Shown piece after piece: positions 4,999-5,874 of a stretch of DNA of 5,874 nt (its first letter is position 1; each line of letters starts with the position of its first letter). The notes under the pieces were generated by a model that saw only the letters and a program-made list of their open reading frames with translations, searched no databases and was not told the DNA's origin. The DNA lies in contig JAICHN010000329.1 in assembly GCA_025924845.1 (NCBI GenBank), positions 1 through 5,874 of the forward strand. The letters run 5' to 3'. The translations under genes and the position numbers were made by a program. This DNA comes from Chloroflexota bacterium (lineage in GTDB: Bacteria; Chloroflexota; UBA5177; JANWHV01).

Positions 4999-5874
4999 AT
5001 GGGCGAGCATACAGCGCGCAGTATCGAGGAGTGGCCCTTGCTGGTCATCGCCGGCAATCTCACCATCGACGACACCGTCTTACCCGATGGCCGAACCGCC
5101 ATGGGGGCCATTGGCGGCGACGTGCTCTATACCGGGCTGGGCGCCGCTCTCTGGACTGAAGATGTAGGGTTACTGAGCCGGGTTGGGGAGGACTTCCCAA
5201 CCGAGCACCTGGCCCGCATCCGCGCCGCCGGCCTGGATACTACCGGCCTCGTCCCGTGCGCCGGTCCTTCCATCCGCTACTGGGCGCTGTATGAATGGGA
5301 TGGGCGCCGCCACTTTATCCAGCGTACGGCCGAGAACCGCCTCGACGCACTCTCCCCGGAGCCGAGCGATCTTCCTCCCCACTATGGGTCGGTGGCCGGT
5401 GCCTTCCATGTGGCGGCCCTCCCGTTTGGCCAGGTCGAGCGACTGGTACGCGCCGCTGCCCTGCTCCCTGCCGCTCCGCTCATCACCCTCGATACCCACG
5501 AAGATTTCGTGGCGGGGTACCAGGAGCGCTTGACCACCCTGCTCCCTCTATTGGGCACGTTTCTCCCGAGTCGCGAAGAAACGGCGCTTTGGTTCGGCGA
5601 TGACGATCCGGAGCGCCATATCGGCGAACTCCTGGCCCTTGGATCGCGGAGTGTGGTGATCAAGATGGGCGCTGATGGGGCATTGGTCCAGCAGCAGGGA
5701 CAATCGCGCCCGCGGCACATCCCCGTTGTGCCGGTCACGGTCGTCGATGTAACCGGCGCGGGCGATGCCTTTTGCGGCGGCTTCGTGGCGCGCCTGGCGG
5801 CGGGGGCCGATCCCTACGAGGCGGCAATGGCGGGCGCGGTGTCCGCGTCATTCGCCGTGGAGGCCTACGGCATC
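4999..5874 (+). CDS. PfkB-family carbohydrate kinase (3' end outside the window)
   Basis: 292 visible residues of a ribokinase-type sugar or nucleoside kinase, transferring phosphate from ATP. Numbering from ATG 4999: the first strand and substrate loop LLVIAGNLTIDD (14-25), the family's Gly-Gly in GAIGGDVLYTGLGAA (37-50), LDTHEDF (164-170), FLPSREETALWFG (188-200, the usual 'pN..E...l.g' segment), VIKMGADGALV (220-230), and the anion-hole and catalytic-base signature DVTGAGDAFCGGF (250-262) with D256 as base. Only the last few dozen residues should be missing. The substrate cannot be told from sequence alone. The start is uncertain: ATG 4999 has no clear Shine-Dalgarno; TTG 5038, right before LVIAGN, has GAGGAG six bases upstream and matches where homologues begin; GTG 4918 would add an unconvincing Arg/Pro-rich 27-residue extension. 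The gene is divergent from moaDE across a ~200-base gap. Confidence 0.9.
   Translation, partial: MGEHTARSIEEWPLLVIAGNLTIDDTVLPDGRTAMGAIGGDVLYTGLGAALWTEDVGLLSRVGEDFPTEHLARIRAAGLDTTGLVPCAGPSIRYWALYEWDGRRHFIQRTAENRLDALSPEPSDLPPHYGSVAGAFHVAALPFGQVERLVRAAALLPAAPLITLDTHEDFVAGYQERLTTLLPLLGTFLPSREETALWFGDDDPERHIGELLALGSRSVVIKMGADGALVQQQGQSRPRHIPVVPVTVVDVTGAGDAFCGGFVARLAAGADPYEAAMAGAVSASFAVEAYGI

Noticed and set aside
4908..5111. Minus-strand 67-codon open frame over the kinase start
   Set aside because: Antisense to the conserved kinase N-terminus, with no family resemblance.

Overview
GC-rich, densely packed bacterial chromosome segment. Six features are protein genes, complete or cut by the window edges; three more are broken genes or relics. 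Several things point loosely to Chloroflexota or a similar GC-rich thermophile-related lineage: a DUF4058-family protein, a MoaD-MoaE fusion, VapBC-type modules, GTG starts, and promoters that sit almost on the start codon. This placement is inference only; there is no rRNA or other phylogenetic marker in the window.

Layout. Positions 3-239 (+) hold the C-terminus of a DUF4058 protein. It is followed by what looks like the tail of a lost antitoxin (236-301) and a GNAT-family acetyltransferase toxin (311-828) split by a one-base frameshift in a run of C. After a 178-base gap comes a VapB-like antitoxin overlapping an intact PIN-domain VapC toxin (1007-1321, 1314-1742). Next is a 603-residue dynamin-like GTPase (1828-3639) with a probable near-leaderless promoter. 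Facing it on the minus strand is moaDE (4135-4797), a fusion of the two molybdopterin synthase subunits, followed by a complete antitoxin gene (3779-4096) and then only the last ~38 codons of its PIN toxin (3664-3780). Divergent from moaDE, a PfkB-family sugar kinase starts near 4999 and runs off the right edge.

How it fits together. The core genes (moaDE, the PfkB kinase, the DUF4058 protein) are unrelated housekeeping or metabolic functions. Between them lie three toxin-antitoxin loci in three states: a doubly damaged GNAT locus, an apparently intact VapBC pair, and an antitoxin whose toxin has been cut down to its C-terminal end. The dynamin-like GTPase sits between two of these loci and may be a membrane-remodelling or defence-associated protein, but nothing here shows a partner.

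The most interesting points are the decay series of toxin-antitoxin modules, the near-leaderless promoter architecture (best seen before moaDE: TTGACG, 17 bases, GATACT, then ATG 7 bases later), and the MoaD-MoaE fusion with an internal Gly-Gly that must be freed to act as the sulfur carrier. I see no rRNA, tRNA, CRISPR array, insertion sequence or clear intrinsic terminator.
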